64,000 nucleotides of DNA, taken from contig CM040125.1 in the NCBI GenBank assembly GCA_022559845.1, positions 329,909,829-329,973,828 on the forward strand. The letters are read 5' to 3'. The stretch comes from Amorphophallus konjac (taxonomy: Eukaryota; Streptophyta; Magnoliopsida; Alismatales; Araceae). The notes below the pieces were generated by a model. It had not been told where the DNA came from. It did no database searches and saw nothing but the letters and a program-made list of their open reading frames with translations. The position numbers were made by a program, and so were the translations under genes. Shown piece by piece: positions 32,511 through 44,132 of the stretch; position 1 is the stretch's first letter; every line of letters begins with the position of its first letter.

Positions 32511-34558
32511 CACCTCCACCCATTAAACCATTAACCTTCACACCATCGGCCTCCATTGAACCCACCATTAAACCTTCCCCAATTAACATCCCACCACTTC
32601 AACCCTCCATTACCCCTTTAACCTCAAAACCCTCCACTATGCATATAACACCTATTCCACCACATAACCCTTCACCTTTACCCGTGGCTAATCCTGAGCA
32701 GGATTCACCCTTTTTTGCACTCGAGCCAATCCCAACTGCTTCCGAGCAAAGGGAGAAACTCGACGTGTTTATACCTCCGCCTCCACTTATCCTTTCTCCA
32801 ACGCCTTTCATTACGCCCCCACCATTCATGGAGCCTTCCGCCTCTGCTTCACCTCCCTCTACTACTCGGAAGGGGAGTGCTTCTACAAACACTTGTGCCG
32901 AGGATGATCAAGAGCTGCGAAAGAAGAATTTGGCCATGGCCGCGCTATTCAAAATGCAAGAGTTCATTTGCCGGATGCCAATCCGGGTTATTGTGCCAGG
33001 CATGATTGAAGAGGCCAAGTCACCGTCATGCCAAGCACTGATGCTGTGTAAGGGCCGGGCAGGGCACCCTCTGTTCCAACTTCCAAATCTTGAACCCCCG
33101 GGCAACATGATGCTTCTGAGCCCTACTTTCCAACTCCCTCACACCATTACTTTTCACCCTCCAAGGGAGTTGTCGTTTACTATTGAAGCTTCGTCATGGG
33201 CTTGTATTTCATCCATTAGGCCATTTGGCTGTATTCTTTCACTGCCGTGGAGGGGCAGTTATCTTGGTGCCGAAAGGCCTTCCGCTATTTCATCCACCTT
33301 CTTGTCTATCACATCTTTTCCATGGGCCATTCCCAGGGTTAGGAGGAGGATCTCGTCCTCTCGCCCTTCATATTCTCCATATTCTTTGCATCTCATTGCA
33401 TTCGCGCATTCATTGCATTCATCGCATCCATCCCATTGCATGCATTTGCACCTCCTGCTTCCCGGGTTTCCAAACCCGTATCTTCCCCGCCTTCCGGCAC
33501 CTCCGAATATTCCGCACTTCCCATCTTATTCATCTTCATCTTTTTATCCACTATCCCTAGGGCATCGCGTCCCTTTTCCTACTATCTCCCTGGAACCTCC
33601 AGGAATTTTATCCCTCCTCTTTGGGCATCGCGCCCCTTTTCATCTTCTTCCTCCGGAACCTCCGGACTTTCCCCTCGGGCATCGCGCCCCTTTCCATTCT
33701 CCTCCTCCGGAACCTCCGGACCTTTCTCTCGGGCATCGCGCCCCTTTCCACTTTCCTCCTCCGGAACCTCCGGACTTTCCCCTCGGGCATCGCGCCCCTT
33801 TTCATCTTCTTCCTCCGGAACCTCCGGACTTTCCCCTCGGGCATCGCGCCCCTTTCCATTCTCCTCCTCCGGAACCTCCGGACCTTTCTCTCGGGCATCG
33901 CGCCCCTTTCCACCTTCCTCCTCCGAAACCTCCAGATTTTCCCCTTGGGCATCGCGCCCCTTCTCATTTGCTACCTTCGAAACCTCCGGATTTTCCTCCT
34001 GATCCTCCTTCATTCCTCTCTCTTGGGTATCGCGCCCCTTTCTATATTCTTCCTCCGGAACCTCCGGAACCTCCGGATCCTCCACCTGATTGTCTCCATC
34101 TTTTCCCCAGGCATCGTGCCCCTTTCCATTTGCTTCCTCTGGAACCTTCGAATTCTCCGTCTTATTCTCTCTATCATCTTCCAGGGCATCGTGACCCTCC
34201 TGATTTCATTCCCCCGGAACCTCCGGACCCTCCATCTTTCTTCCGATTCATCTTTCTACTCCTCCGGGACATCACATCCTTCATTTTCTTCTTCCTTTTC
34301 CATCATCTTTTTCCCTATTTCTCCCCAGGGCATCGCATCCCTTCTTTCAATATTCCTCCGGAGCCTCCGGATTCCTCCTATCATGATTCTCCTCCTCTGC
34401 CTCCGGACCCTCCGGATCCACCTCTTTCCATCTACCAATTTCTTCTTCTGATTCCTCCTAATTCTGGGTCTGACCCAACTTCTTCCACATCCACTGCCTT
34501 GGGCATCTGCCCTTTCTCCCATTGCTTCCGAGGCTTTAGTCCTCACCCCTCTTCTTGA
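32507..34558 (+). CDS. Element N ORF2, unknown very proline-rich protein with 18-residue repeats
   Basis: 683 codons, overlapping ORF1 by 4 bases in a different frame, so it may be the frameshifted continuation of one long frame. Residues 1-130 are Pro/Thr/Ser-rich. A short segment (LRKKNLAMAALFKMQEFI) looks helical. Residues ~370-500 are tandem 18-residue repeats of the form LGHRAPFH..PPEPPD. Beyond 34000 the repeats decay. Other frames and the opposite strand are also open across the repeats, so openness here is weak evidence for translation. No match to gag, pol or env motifs. Confidence 0.35.
   Translation: MTPPPIKPLTFTPSASIEPTIKPSPINIPPLQPSITPLTSKPSTMHITPIPPHNPSPLPVANPEQDSPFFALEPIPTASEQREKLDVFIPPPPLILSPTPFITPPPFMEPSASASPPSTTRKGSASTNTCAEDDQELRKKNLAMAALFKMQEFICRMPIRVIVPGMIEEAKSPSCQALMLCKGRAGHPLFQLPNLEPPGNMMLLSPTFQLPHTITFHPPRELSFTIEASSWACISSIRPFGCILSLPWRGSYLGAERPSAISSTFLSITSFPWAIPRVRRRISSSRPSYSPYSLHLIAFAHSLHSSHPSHCMHLHLLLPGFPNPYLPRLPAPPNIPHFPSYSSSSFYPLSLGHRVPFPTISLEPPGILSLLFGHRAPFHLLPPEPPDFPLGHRAPFHSPPPEPPDLSLGHRAPFHFPPPEPPDFPLGHRAPFHLLPPEPPDFPLGHRAPFHSPPPEPPDLSLGHRAPFHLPPPKPPDFPLGHRAPSHLLPSKPPDFPPDPPSFLSLGYRAPFYILPPEPPEPPDPPPDCLHLFPRHRAPFHLLPLEPSNSPSYSLYHLPGHRDPPDFIPPEPPDPPSFFRFIFLLLRDITSFIFFFLFHHLFPYFSPGHRIPSFNIPPEPPDSSYHDSPPLPPDPPDPPLSIYQFLLLIPPNSGSDPTSSTSTALGICPFSHCFRGFSPHPSS
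33623..34000. repeat. Seven 54-bp tandem repeats in element N
   Basis: Units start with GGGCATCGCGCCCC at 33623, 33677, 33731, 33785, 33839, 33893 and 33947, exactly 54 apart, and contain CTCCGGAACCTCCGGA. Diverged copies continue at 34025, about 34109, 34181 and 34327, with an earlier one near 33560. The unit length is a multiple of three, so all frames stay periodic. Confidence 0.93.
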
Positions 34559-37330
34559 TTTTCCGCTTCTTCTGTAGACTGTTCCATGTGATCAGGGTCT
34601 CCGCGCCTTAGTGAGGGAGTTCTAGCCCTCGCCTCTTTTCCTTTTCTCCTTATTCGTCTGAGTCTGGTTTGAGCACCACTCATTCTTGTTAAGCCACTCC
34701 CAAAATCTTTTGCTTCCAATCCTTTTGACTGCCAAAGAGGACAAATCCCATGATGATCAACCTCGCCTCTGACAGCTGCTTCTACAAAGGTTGCAAGGTA
34801 ACATATTGGCGTAAGTACGCATTTTAATGATATCATTTTCTCATTACTTCACACATGATTTTCAAAATCAAGTGCTTCTTAACGAGATTAAGAGTGGTGT
34901 TTTAAACCTTTATCTTAAGCTTTTGTTTAATTGAAATCATTCTCAAAAGAGTCCTTTAGGCTTATTTTTTTTGCAGCACCTCTGGTTAATAAAAACCCGT
35001 GTTGGGAATTCAACATTCTTTCCCCGCTTGTTAAGAGTAACCCTTAGCTGGGCATTCCACACACTTCACGGCGTCCTTAGCGGCTCCTTTGGTTAAACAC
35101 CGTTGCTACCTTGGCCATGCCATGAGTATATCTGAAAGTCTTTTCTCTTCTTTACTCGGCCGCATGCAGGGGCAAGAGGTTGACGGATGAGATGACCAAC
35201 CTTGGTAATCCCCAATACGAGAGGAGTCTCAAATAGGGGCAGTCTTGACCCAAATTAAATGAGTTTTCATGATATACATTTCGCCAAAAGGGCTATTATG
35301 AAAATCAAGTCAAAATTTCGATAAAAGCAAAAGTATGAATTATGGCATGTCAAGAGTGGCAAAGTCCCCGCAGGGAAAACCCTGGTCGTATGCATGTCAA
35401 GGGTCTAAAAATTAAAGGCACAAAGCCCCGGCACAACAGACTACCTCTTTGAAGGGAACACCTTGGAAGGAATTCAAGTCCCGATATCTCCCATCCTGCA
35501 CAAAGTTTATCCTCAATTATTCTTCTCTTCTCCCTCCAAGACCGAATGTTTCTCGGGTATGGCCTTGGTAGGGGCACCGTTGATCAAAGACGGTCGGTTA
35601 TAAGATGCCAATTTCAATGCACGTCCAGCTTTGGGCAGTTTTTAGCGAAAAGGGAAGGAACAAGGACCCCTAGCCAGTGGTTCAAAACACCCTTTGATGC
35701 TGCATTAACATTGTCTAAGCCAAAATCAAACAAAAATTGAATATTTCCTGATCAAAATCCAACAAAAATTGAATATTTTCAAAAATTCATAAAAAATCAA
35801 AATATTTTCAAAATCCACATAAAAATTCATATATTTTTCAAAACTCATAAAAATTTGCATATTTCCAAAATCCAAAAATTTGCATTGTATTTTCTGATGG
35901 TGTTTTGCAGGAACAGCTTTGCAGAGACCAAAAACACGGGATGGGTCCTCTCTCTACTTATTGCTATCAATCTATTGATTCTTTCTCGATATTTTCATGA
36001 CATGCCACCAGGGGCATTTTTTTTGATTATCATCTCCCTATATCATTCTGATTATCATATCTCATGATTATTCATCTCCAAATCTTTTTTAATCAACTCC
36101 TGCTAATTTCATCTGATCACTCCGCCGATGGGCATTATATCAGATCTTGATCATTCATCTCCAAATCTTGATTAGCCAGATTGTCTCCTCATGATAAAAC
36201 AACAAACAATGCTATGATTTGACTTATGCTATTCATGCCATATACATGCTATAATTGATGCTTTGATGATTGCTATGCTTAAATGCTTCTTCATTGTTTG
36301 TTATCTTTTATATCTTGGCTAATGAATTTTTGAGCGCAGGATAAGAAGCTCTTGGTCCCGCCGACTGGGCATCATCATCAAAGTCCCACGGTGCTTGTAG
36401 CTCATTTCTCAGTTCCATGCTTATTGATATCACCATCTCCCTGTATGCATTCTACTATATGTTACATATGTTACTAGATTATATCAAGGACCTTGTGGCT
36501 TTGGTAAATCTGGGATTTGAGTTCCCCTTCATCAAAAATAATGATGATTCCAGAGAAGTCTTAGTCACACGGATAGGCCGTTGAGCCGTCCAAGACTGGG
36601 GACGATGGTTCCCTTTTTACGAGTTGGTGCGTGGATAAACGGGCTTCGGCTTAGTATCAGCTCGCAGAATTGGTTTCTTGACCCAGTCTGGGCAGTTTAA
36701 CAATATTATCCTTGATTATATTATATTTTCATTTGTTATTTTCCCTTTAGCCCAGCATGCATTCATGTAGGACTTTGAATTAACGTTGGAAAATCATTCT
36801 GATAAGCTGATATTGAGAGTTGAATTGATCTTAATCTTTCTCGATATGAGATTTTCATTGTCGAATTGGATCCTCAGTTCGTTTTATCGCTGTTTTGGGT
36901 CTTTTCTCGAGAACTCCTTGTTTGGATTTTTATCATCTTATTTTTTCAATCATTCCCCTTGATCCACCTTGGCTGCAGCACGTCCACATTGGCTGGTAAC
37001 CGCTCCCCAATGGTGAAATCTACAGGTTTGTGACCTGGGGTACTTCCACCGCGCTGGAAGTTGATCATTTTATTTTATCTCCTTCGTGCACCGCGTGCAC
37101 ATCTCCCCTTTTATCCAAACATTGTTGATTTCGTTGGATTTCCCGAGATTTACTTCATGTCGAGCTTTTGATTTCATTCTCATCAAGTGATGTTGATTGC
37201 GTGTCTCATCACACCTTGGCATCTACTTTTCAGTTCGCTCTCACTTCATTCCATTCCATTCCATTCCATTCCATGTTGCTTCACTTCATTCTATTCTATT
37301 TCATTCCGTGTCACTCCCTTGCAAAGCAGA
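34559..37330 (+). other. Element N 3' interior, no gene seen
   Basis: 2.8 kb with no supportable ORF. It includes an AT-rich stretch with imperfect repeats of AAAATTCATA type (35740-35885) and a (CATTC)n microsatellite at 37247-37274. The last 200 bases match, inverted, the right edge of the window (63805-64000), confirming kinship of N and N2. Confidence 0.6.
37247..37274. repeat. (CATTC)n microsatellite
   Basis: Five and a half perfect copies just before the N polypurine tract. The corresponding part of N2 lacks it. Confidence 0.9.
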
Positions 37331-37347
37331 TGCCAAGGCGGGGCAGC
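37331..37347 (+). other. Polypurine tract of element N
   Basis: TGCCAAGGCGGGGCAGC directly before the LTR start TGTAGACAC. N2 has nearly the same tract at 63788-63804 on the minus strand. Confidence 0.75.
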
Positions 37348-39251
37348 TGTAGACACACTAAAATTGACATCATTTTGAGCATATCTCCTATCGCACTGTG
37401 ATGCCCCATTTGACCCTCAAATCGACTTATTTGAGTGATTTTCCTCCTTTTTATTGAATATCCAACTTCCCCAAGCTTTCCACATGTTTTTCCATTTTTC
37501 TCCAGTTTTTTCTGAGCCATTTCTCCATTTTTTCGGGCCTTAAATCAAATGGGGGAAGGGACCCGGGCGTCATTTAAGTAACGCCCCGTCAGGGGGCGTC
37601 AATTCTTTAATTAGCGACCGTCTGTTCGGTCGTCAATTCTTGTTCAATTCCGAACTCCAGAAGCACCCCTTCCTTTCCTCACTTACACTCCTTTTTCACT
37701 TGGGAAAGAGTTCCTATGACTTCCTAATATTGAAAGGACACTTGGAGGAAGGATCCCCCTTTCCATCCTACCAAAACTAAGTTTTCTAATTTTTTATGGA
37801 ATTAATTCCGAGTTTCCCTTCTTTCCTCATTTAACCTCCTTTTCCACTTGGGAAAGGGTTCCTATGACTTTCCAAGGTTGAAGGGACACTTGCCTAATGC
37901 TTATCTCTTCCAAATTCCAACTAAAACATGTTTTCTTATTTTCTCTTGATTTAATTCCGAATTTCACTTCCTTTCTCATTTAATCTCTTTTTCCACTTGG
38001 GAAAGGGTTCATATGGCTTTCCAAGGTTGAAGGGACACTTGCCTAAGGTTTATCTCTTCCAAATCTAACTAAAACATGTTTTCTTATTTTCTCTTGGATT
38101 TAATTCCGAATTTCACTTCCTTTCCTCATTTAATCTCTTTTTCCACTTGGGAAATGGTTCCTATGACTTTCCAAGTTGAAGGGACACTTGCCTAATGTTT
38201 ATCTCTTCCAAATTCCAACTAAAACATGTTTTCTTATTTTCTCTTGATTTAATTCTGAATTTCACTTCCTTTCCTCATTTAATCTCTTTTTCCACTTAGG
38301 AAAGGGTTCTATGACTTTCCAAGGTTGAAGGGACACTTGCCTAATGTTTATCTCATTCCAAATCCCACTAAAACATGTTTTCCTAATTTCTCTTGGAATT
38401 AATTCGAATTTCAACCCTATAAATAGGACTCCTCTCTCCCTTGTGTTAAGAGATCAAGATCAATTCAAGGGGAGGTGCTGCCGGACCAAAGGCTCAAGGA
38501 GGAAGACTCCATGCACCTAAAAGCTTCATCCACGGAGTTCTTCTTCCTCTATTGAAGATTTGAAACCTCTACATCCACAGAGTTCTTCTTCCTCTATTGA
38601 AGATTTGGAGCCTCTACATCCATGGAATTCTACATCCTCTTCTTCCTCTATTGAAGATCTTGAACCCAATTGGAGAAACCACTAAGCTTTCCCCCTCCTA
38701 TCTCTTATTTTTCTTTAGTTAATTGCATGCATCATTATTCCATCTCTTCCTTTTATTTCTTTTTATCTCCATGTTGAGATCTCCTTAGTGCAACACTTGC
38801 ACACCTCCCTATTTGCATATCATTCATCATATCTCCCATACCCTTTTGCATAGGGGTTTAAAGGCCAAACACCAATAAGGTGTTCATATCCATACTTTCT
38901 ATGTCCATATTTACATTTGGATTTGATGCTACACATCTTGGTTTCTAATCCATGTTTGTTTATTGGTGTTTGTTAATTTTGCAAGGGTAATCAATCAAGG
39001 AAAACTCTCTTCATCGGCCGGCCGATAGAAAGAGAAGGTGCACTCACAATCTCCCCCACATTTAAGGTATTTATATCGCGATCCCTCCATTGATTATTTG
39101 TTATATCCTTTGAGGCCCTCGCGTCTCTGGCGATCACATTCCCCTTAGCATCCTCGCATGCTCCCCTTTTCTCCCTCTTTTCCCATTCTTCTTCTATTCA
39201 TTTTTTCTTTTTCCCTTTTAATTGTTCTAAGTGGATTTCTTAGAATCTACA
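37348..39251 (+). repeat. 3' LTR of element N
   Basis: 1904 bp, nearly identical to 28685-30591, with the same ~150-bp array, TATA box (38418-38425), palindrome (39013-39026) and internal TGGCGATCAC (39128-39137). Confidence 0.93.
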
Positions 39252-42128
39252 ATACCCCGATTATTTATTAAGTTTTATTGAGCTTTGATTAATTGAAAAT
39301 TGAATTAAAATGAATTAATGTTTGAATTTCGAAATATTAATATTTAATTCATTAGAAAATAGAACCTATAAAATTCGACTACCTTAGAAAAATCTGTAAA
39401 AATAGTAATTGGGTAAAAGATCATTTTTATAGCAATTTTATCTTCTGGACTTGACCCAAATTAATTACGTAACCTTGTCTAATTAGAGGATTAATCCCGA
39501 ATTTGACTTTCACCTAACCTTTACCTAATCGTAACTTAAAACGTGAAATTTGAACTTATTACTCAATCAAATGATCTGAAATCAAGGGCAAATGGAAGGC
39601 CACGAGGTAAGGAACATTTACCCTCAATCAATTTGAGGTAAACCTAGCCCTAAAACGTGCTGCCGACATAGATTTGGTCGAGTCAAGGATTCTGGCGCCG
39701 TTTCTAACACGAAACTTGCAGCGCCAAATACTCCCAACTCCGAAGGCTCCAGAAGCCCCATGACCTATAGAAATGTAGCTCTTTGACTCTAGTTTCATTT
39801 GGTAGCTGGGTCAGCCGACGAGGAGTCCAGATCTGGGAGCATTCGTCATTTTGGTGGAGGGTGTTGGTAGTTCGTCGTTCTTCATCTCCAGCCCTTTAAT
39901 CTGTCGATTAAGGTAGGTACCCTTAACCAATTGAGACTTGTAAATATAGTATCTTGATCAGCTCGACGAGAGCTATCCAATGGGACTGAAAGCCCCAATT
40001 GTCATTAGGTATCCGTGGAGATATCAAGCTTTTTGTGAGCTGCTGTCAAGCTTATTCTTCATTCTAGGGTTTCGAAGTCTTTCTCCAATTTGAGGTAGGT
40101 TATAACAGCCTAACTTCTAATTAAAATACATGAATGTAATCAGTAGCTTGTTAGCTTTCTTTTGACACCAAAATCCCCAAATTCCGTTGTGTATGTTGGG
40201 AGAATTTTTAGATTTAGTGGAAGTATGTCAAGAATTAGGTCTTCTTGTGTTCTTCATAGAATCAGTTGTGATTAAGTGGGTTTCTGATGAAATTCGTGCT
40301 TTAAAACTCATGTATTATGACCCTCATATGTCTAGTAAGATTCCTATAGCATGTGGTTATGTTTCCAACTCAATTGGACCTCATTTGGATGAGTTCATGT
40401 GTTTTCCGGAGTCAACTTTCGTTGCTGTTCTTGCAGGGGTCGACCCCAGGGGTCGACCCGTTTTCTGGGAAACCCAGCAGGCCCGAGGGTCGACCCCAGG
40501 GGTCGACCCATCCAACCCCTGCATGGGGGTCGACCCCAGGGGTCGAACCTTGCGCTGGATTGAAGGGGTCGACCCCAGGGGTCGACCCATCCTTCAGAAT
40601 TTGCTGGGGTCGACCCCAGGGGTCGACCCATTCAGCTGCCAGACCCCATTTTTACAGGGGTCGACCCCAGGGGTGGACCCATGTACCAGAAACTTGATTT
40701 TCATCATTTTGCGACCCGTGGATCGATCCGGATCATTAGGGGATCGATCCATTGAACTTAGACCAATTGAAAACTATACTTTTGAAGAACCAGTGACCTA
40801 ATCATGAGCCTTATGATTTTCAAATTGCATTGGTTCCTATATTCTATCACGATGTAAAAGCATGTCATTCATCATCTTAATTGCAATGTATACAATGGTT
40901 TAATAGAAACCCACATAATTAGTGGTTAATGGTGTAATTAAATCTCTGTTAATGCATTCTTTTCCTTCCAGTACAAGCTTATTCCTTTATCTTATCATCT
41001 TGAATCAGCTTTTGGCAATTGTCTTAATGCAAATGATAATGGATAATCTTTGACATATTAACTTGATAATTAGGATTAATATGTTGATTAGCTTGTTGGA
41101 TAGCTGCTGTACTACAGTAGCGCAGCATGATTAACTCTTATTATGACTTGGTTTTCAATCTTCTTGATGGTTGTGCTTACCTTGAAATTCTGAAATGAAT
41201 CTCCTTCCTACTTGAAATTATTATTGCTACATGGTTCAAACCTTGGAATTCTGGCCATAAATTGTGGAAGTCTAGATTCGTGGGATCTTTGATCCAAAGA
41301 AATCAATGCCTGGCAAACAATTAAGGGCTCGGTCTAGTCCTGGGAGGAGCGCCCGAACACTACGTGTACCCCCGGGGAGGTGAATGACTAGGTGTGGCAT
41401 TTGGCACCAGTACTATGACATGGGTTAAATCTAGGACTGGCCACTACTCTCTACTACTCTCTACTACTTTTCACTTTCCACTCTTCACTGTTCTATACTC
41501 TACTTGTTGATACTTACTTGCTATTACTTGGACGTTGAAATGAAACTACACACGTGCTTGACATGACTTGAATTATCTTGATATGGCCAACTCTTTATCG
41601 TTATCTCCTGTAGTAAATTCTTGTCTTTGTTATTCCTCTTAAGTATTACCATTCTGTTCCTTTATATTTCGTGACCTTGCGAGATCTTTCAATTTTGTTT
41701 CATTATATCATCATTACTCTTTTATTGCATTATCCTTTGTAGCATGATATTTTGAAAATGTAATTAAACTGCTAATCACTTATACCTATCTGTTATTTCC
41801 TACTGAGCATTAGCTCATAGTTGTTATTTTTCCCCCTTTCTAGGCTTTTCAGGTGACGCACTTACCGATGGGGAAGGGCAGGAGTGATGATTTGAGTGTA
41901 TCAGTTAGTTGTGTTTAGAGTGTGTTGTGCTTCAGTTATATTATTGTGGTTTAGAGTTGTTATCCCAGTTGTATTGAGTTGATTTGAGGATTATGTACCA
42001 GTTATGTTTTGTTTAATGGTCAATAAGTTATTTCCATTTCTTAGCATTTGTATATATTTAGATTAGTTCTCTCTCTTTCCAGCTCGTTTCTAACTGTACG
42101 TCCCGATATTCCGCGTCGGGACATGACA
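39252..42128 (+). repeat. Tekay-like 3' LTR, remainder after element N
   Basis: Begins with the right copy of ATACC (39252-39256), then continues CCGATTATTTATT as in the 5' LTR. It ends CGGGACATGACA at 42128. The palindrome array is at 40436-40680, with paired sites 13 bp apart as in the 5' copy. The last base is followed by CTAAT, the right target duplication. Confidence 0.93.
40436..40680. repeat. Array of GGGGTCGACCCC palindromes in the Tekay-like 3' LTR
   Basis: Six pairs of GTCGAC-type sites, several with single changes (GTCGAA, GTGGAC). The pair missing one half in the 5' LTR (22330) is complete here near 40567/40580, so the ancestral array had six full pairs. Confidence 0.9.
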
Positions 42129-42246
42129 CTAATAGTGTTTAGCCATTATCAAAACCAAGAATATCACAGAACTCATATGACCATAGGATGATGTCGAATG
42201 ACCCAAGTGACCACAGGATGACTCAAATGACCATAGGGACACAACA
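42129..42246 (-). repeat. 3' LTR of Copia A, inner part
   Basis: CTAAT (42129-42133, target duplication), then 113 bases ending GGACACAACA at 42246. It matches 51299-51411 almost exactly. Confidence 0.92.
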
Positions 42247-42262
42247 TTCTCCCCCTTTTTGA
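42247..42262 (-). other. Polypurine tract of Copia A
   Basis: The minus strand reads TCAAAAAGGGGGAGAA directly before the LTR start TGTTGTGTCCC. Confidence 0.85.
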
Positions 42263-44132
42263 TGATGGCAACACTGTGAGTCATTATGTGATATGGATGT
42301 TTAAAATGGCACAAGTTATAACAAATGCAATATATGCAGCTCAAGATTCATGATAGTAATAGCATGGGAATGCAATTATGAATGCAGATATGAATGCTAG
42401 CAGTTATGCAAGCCCCAAGCCCCATCACATACACATATGAGATGCAAAGTGAGCAATGGATTCTCTCCCCTTAGACTCTCCCCGTACACCATTCACACAA
42501 CCCCCAAAGACAACGCGATAACGCATAGCTAATGCGACAAAGGACTCACACAAAGAATTGGACTCACACAAAGAATTCTCCCCCTTTGCCAACAGCAAAA
42601 AGGAGTAATAAAGTGAAATATCTGTGAGACTAGAGCTGAAAGGAGTGAAGAGCAATCCATTATATGCAAACCTGAAACAGACCGTGAGCAACATATATGG
42701 TTCAAAGCTAAGAAAGCCAAGATCATCAACAGAGTTCGAAAAGCAGCTACATCCAAGATTTAATAGAAATGAACCAAAGGTGCATATCATGGTAGTGTTT
42801 AACATTCCCTTATCTTATATATCCATATTCAATAACGACAAAGGCAATAACATAAAAGCATGTATTGAGGCTAAACAATCATGATTGAAGCATGGAATCG
42901 AATGATTGTAGCATATGTTGATTTTCAATATCTTTAGTATTTGAAGGCACATGACTCACTTTATACGAGCAATCAAGTCTAGTTCATGCCTCCTAACCGT
43001 AAGAATACACGTTCTTTAGACGCCAGTATCCCTAGGTATTTGGCAAGACTGACGGTTATGCTTCAGAATGAACAGAGATAGCAAAGTCACGTCATGACAT
43101 ATCCAATCTCATTTCTTTGATGAGAGGATATATTTCTCAGTAATTATGCCAGTGCTCTGCCTAGAGTCCAAATAGAATGACGATAGAGATAACAGAGGCA
43201 CATCATGACATATCATTTGTCACTTGATTTTGATGACATGACATGTTTCTCCGTGCAACAATGTCATTGCTCTATCAAATTGATTTTCAAGAATTCCAGC
43301 TCATCAAGATGTTTAAAAACAATACTAAGCCTGAGTGTATCACCAAGATGGTCATGAACTTTGAATTTTCAGATATCAGGATAGTCATTCAAAGCACAAT
43401 ATGCAATCTCTAGTTAAGGTCAATTAAAACCACAAAACATAGATGATTTCAAAACAGATATTTCAGAACGTCAAGGAAATCATTAAATCTGAACCATTTT
43501 CATTGGATGGACAATCATTAGGGTATATAATAGAAAGCTCTTACACCATAGTGATGTCTGTCTCTTGAACTTATTTTCACACTGGAGGCCATTGAGGATC
43601 AGATACAAAAAGGATGAATGACCCAAGAAAAATAACACGACTCCCCCTAAGAATATGCAATGAATGCGCGAAGGAGTGATGTTTGCAAGCAAGTGTAATG
43701 ATAATTGTCAAGAGGAGAATGACCTGAAACATGCAGGGGTTGACATGACATGCATTACCCAACACCTAGTTGTACACTTATTCAATGCAACAGAATGAAG
43801 ATGAAATATATGCATGAATGTAGCACAAGGACAGCTCCCCCTTACTATATGGCTTATATGCGACATTGACACATGGTACTTGGCGGAGGTGAAACCTCAT
43901 GCATATTGAGTGCTTCGTGACAAGCATAGCCTGTCCTTCTATACATCAACATTTGATATACCATGGCCATGCAAGAATGATGCGACACAAACTATGCAAT
44001 GCATTGTGAAGATAGATTCAACTTGATTATGCAACTACATGCAATGCGACACCATATGCAAAAAGACATATTGACATATAAACAATGCATGAATACCAAC
44101 GTGCAAAACACACAACTAATTGAACATGATCA
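42263..44132 (-). other. Copia A 3' non-coding region with extra polypurine-like tracts
   Basis: 1.87 kb after the pol stop with no supportable ORF. On the minus strand further GGGGGAG tracts lie near 42580-42592, 43642-43650 and 43834-43842. Two weakly similar segments (about 43080-43165 and 43185-43275) each contain ATGACATATC and a T-rich core and look like an old tandem duplication. Confidence 0.6.

Larger units (their letters stand above)
28685..39251 (+). mobile_element. Non-autonomous LTR element N, no recognisable pol
   Basis: Two 1.9 kb LTRs (28685-30591 and 37348-39251) flank 6.76 kb. LTR ends are TGTAGA..TCTACA. The primer-binding site and polypurine tract are present, and the target duplication ATACC is exact. 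The LTRs differ by only a few visible substitutions and small indels, so it is the youngest layer. The interior has two overlapping ORFs without gag-pol motifs that I can recognise, then 2.8 kb of non-coding DNA. A related but diverged element (N2) starts at 61849. I infer that it moves with proteins made elsewhere. Confidence 0.88.
21010..42128 (+). mobile_element. Ty3/Gypsy chromovirus, Tekay/Del-like, with nested element N in its 3' LTR
   Basis: LTRs at 21010-23877 and 28676-28684 plus 39257-42128. Primer-binding site 23885-23896, gag-pol 24213-28600, polypurine tract 28662-28675. Target duplication CTAAT at 21005-21009 and 42129-42133 is exact and lies in the Copia A 3' LTR. Domain order PR-RT-RH-IN with a C-terminal chromodomain-like segment and two zinc knuckles identify the chromovirus clade. 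Pol is broken by stops and a frameshift. Confidence 0.92.

Noticed and set aside
33582..34085. Minus-strand Glu/Lys/Arg-rich frames of 167 and 119 codons
   Set aside because: They mirror the 54-bp repeat; openness is a by-product of the repeat length being divisible by three.
33436..34451. Plus-strand frames of 188 and 276 codons with Ser/Phe/Leu-rich repeats
   Set aside because: Alternative frames over the same 54-bp repeats, no independent start context or domain.
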